Source of the DNA: an uncultured Clostridia bacterium
GTDB lineage: Bacteria; Bacillota; Clostridia; Christensenellales; UBA1242
DNA length: 7,922 nt
Direction of reading: 5' to 3'
Assembly: GCA_934725795.1 (NCBI GenBank)
Contig: CAKVCF010000025.1
Coordinates: 1-7,922, forward strand
The translations under genes were made by a program, and so were the position numbers. The notes under the pieces are model-generated. The model made no database searches and was not told where the DNA came from. It saw only the letters and a program-made list of their open reading frames with translations. Position 1 is the first letter of the stretch; every line of letters starts with the position of its first letter. This document shows positions 7,074-7,922 of the stretch, piece after piece.

Positions 7074-7922
7074 TGGGATTTTTTCAAAATTTAAGTGATA
7101 GACTTAACCATATTTTCAGCAAAATGACAAAGCGTGGCAAGTTAACACAACTTGAAATTAAAGAAGCTATGCGTGAAATCCGCGTAGCACTTTTGGAAGC
7201 AGATGTTAACTATTCTGTTGCCAAAGATTTTTGCGCGCGTGTTAGTGAAAAAGCCCTTGGTGAAGAAATTTTAAAAAGCCTTACACCAACACAACAAGTT
7301 ATCAAAATTGTTAGGGAAGAATTAACCTCATTGATGGGTGGTGAAAATCAAAAACTTAACATTGCACCAAAGCCACCAACAGTTATTATGATGTGTGGTT
7401 TGCAGGGGAGTGGTAAAACCACAATGTGTGGCAAATTGGCACTCAAACTTAAAAAAGAAGGCAAAAAACCACTTTTGGTTGCGTGCGATATTTACCGTCC
7501 AGCCGCAATAGACCAACTTAAAGTTTTAGGCAAATCAATCCAAATTGATGTGTTTGAACGTGGCACACAAAATCCAACAAAAACAGTTAAAGAAGCCATT
7601 GCTTATGCTGAAAAATTTGCACTTGATATGGTGATTGTCGATACCGCTGGCCGCTTGCAAATTGACGAAAAATTGATGGAAGAATTAAAAGATATCAAAA
7701 CAGCTGTCAATCCAACTGAAATTTTGCTTGTAATTGATAGCATGATTGGTCAAGAAGCGGTTTCAGTTTCAACTGCATTTAATGATGCACTTGATGTTAC
7801 TGGTGTTGTGCTTACAAAAACAGACGGCGACACACGTGGCGGTGCTGCACTTTCAATACGCCAAGTTATTGGCAAACCTATTAAATTTGTAGGTGTAGGC
7901 GAAAAATTAACTGACCTTGAAC
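7073..7922 (+). CDS. ffh: signal recognition particle protein Ffh, 3'-truncated by window edge
   Basis: Ffh is the SRP54 GTPase that binds 4.5S/scRNA and nascent signal sequences, then docks on FtsY. The window shows 283 codons; family proteins are about 440-450 residues, so the methionine-rich M domain that binds RNA and signal peptides lies beyond the window. The N domain (about 1-95) begins MGFFQNLSDRLNHIFSKMTKRGKLT and contains the conserved MREIRVALLEADVN (33-46). G domain motifs are G1 GLQGSGKT (109-116), G2 DIYRPAAIDQL (139-149), G3 DTAGRLQIDE (190-199), VIDSMIGQEAV (220-230), G4 TKTDGDTRGGAAL (248-260) and G5 GVGEKLTDLE (274-283). G4 has Thr250 where Leu is usual (TKLD), and the helix after G1 reads TMCGKLA where TTTAKLA-like is common. 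The Asp and Lys that recognise guanine are kept, so it should be active. The frame is clean to the edge. Confidence 0.97.
   Translation, partial: MGFFQNLSDRLNHIFSKMTKRGKLTQLEIKEAMREIRVALLEADVNYSVAKDFCARVSEKALGEEILKSLTPTQQVIKIVREELTSLMGGENQKLNIAPKPPTVIMMCGLQGSGKTTMCGKLALKLKKEGKKPLLVACDIYRPAAIDQLKVLGKSIQIDVFERGTQNPTKTVKEAIAYAEKFALDMVIVDTAGRLQIDEKLMEELKDIKTAVNPTEILLVIDSMIGQEAVSVSTAFNDALDVTGVVLTKTDGDTRGGAALSIRQVIGKPIKFVGVGEKLTDLE

Overview
The window is AT-rich and carries six protein-coding genes, all on the + strand. They use the standard bacterial code: Trp is TGG and stops are TAA or TAG. The order smc-ftsY-ylxM-ffh is the classic Firmicutes/Bacillota SMC-SRP cluster. AT-rich codon use, the fused-domain YlxM protein and the clostridial flavour of LigA and Smc point to a low-GC Bacillota, probably an uncultured Clostridia-like lineage. 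I cannot place it more finely from sequence alone.

Layout. Positions 1-1380 hold the C-terminal two thirds of the NAD+-dependent DNA ligase LigA, whose 5' end lies outside the window. Positions 1381-1543 are intergenic and hold a strong extended -10 promoter, preceded by an inverted repeat and a duplicated TTGACAA. This promoter drives a 113-residue protein that I do not recognise (1544-1885). Positions 1886-2103 hold a clear intrinsic terminator, a second extended -10 promoter physically interleaved with it, and a leader hairpin. Then come the complete genes smc (2104-5730), ftsY (5865-6728) and ylxM (6753-7073), followed by ffh (7073 onward), which is cut by the window end.

How the genes fit together. 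Smc organises and condenses the chromosome. FtsY, YlxM and Ffh belong to the signal recognition particle pathway: Ffh binds signal sequences and SRP RNA, FtsY is the membrane receptor GTPase, and YlxM is an SRP accessory protein. ftsY, ylxM and ffh are tightly spaced, and ylxM/ffh overlap by one base. A long hairpin that bulges out the smc stop codon, followed by a second stem-loop, separates smc from ftsY and may set the ratio of Smc to SRP proteins.

Main oddities. The rnc gene (RNase III), usual just upstream of smc in Bacillota, is not there; the unknown 113-aa gene, as an independent transcription unit, occupies that place. The smc promoter is embedded in the upstream gene's terminator. 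Ffh has TKTD in place of the usual TKLD in its G4 motif. I see no CRISPR, phage, transposon, tRNA or rRNA in the window, and no obviously new multi-gene system.
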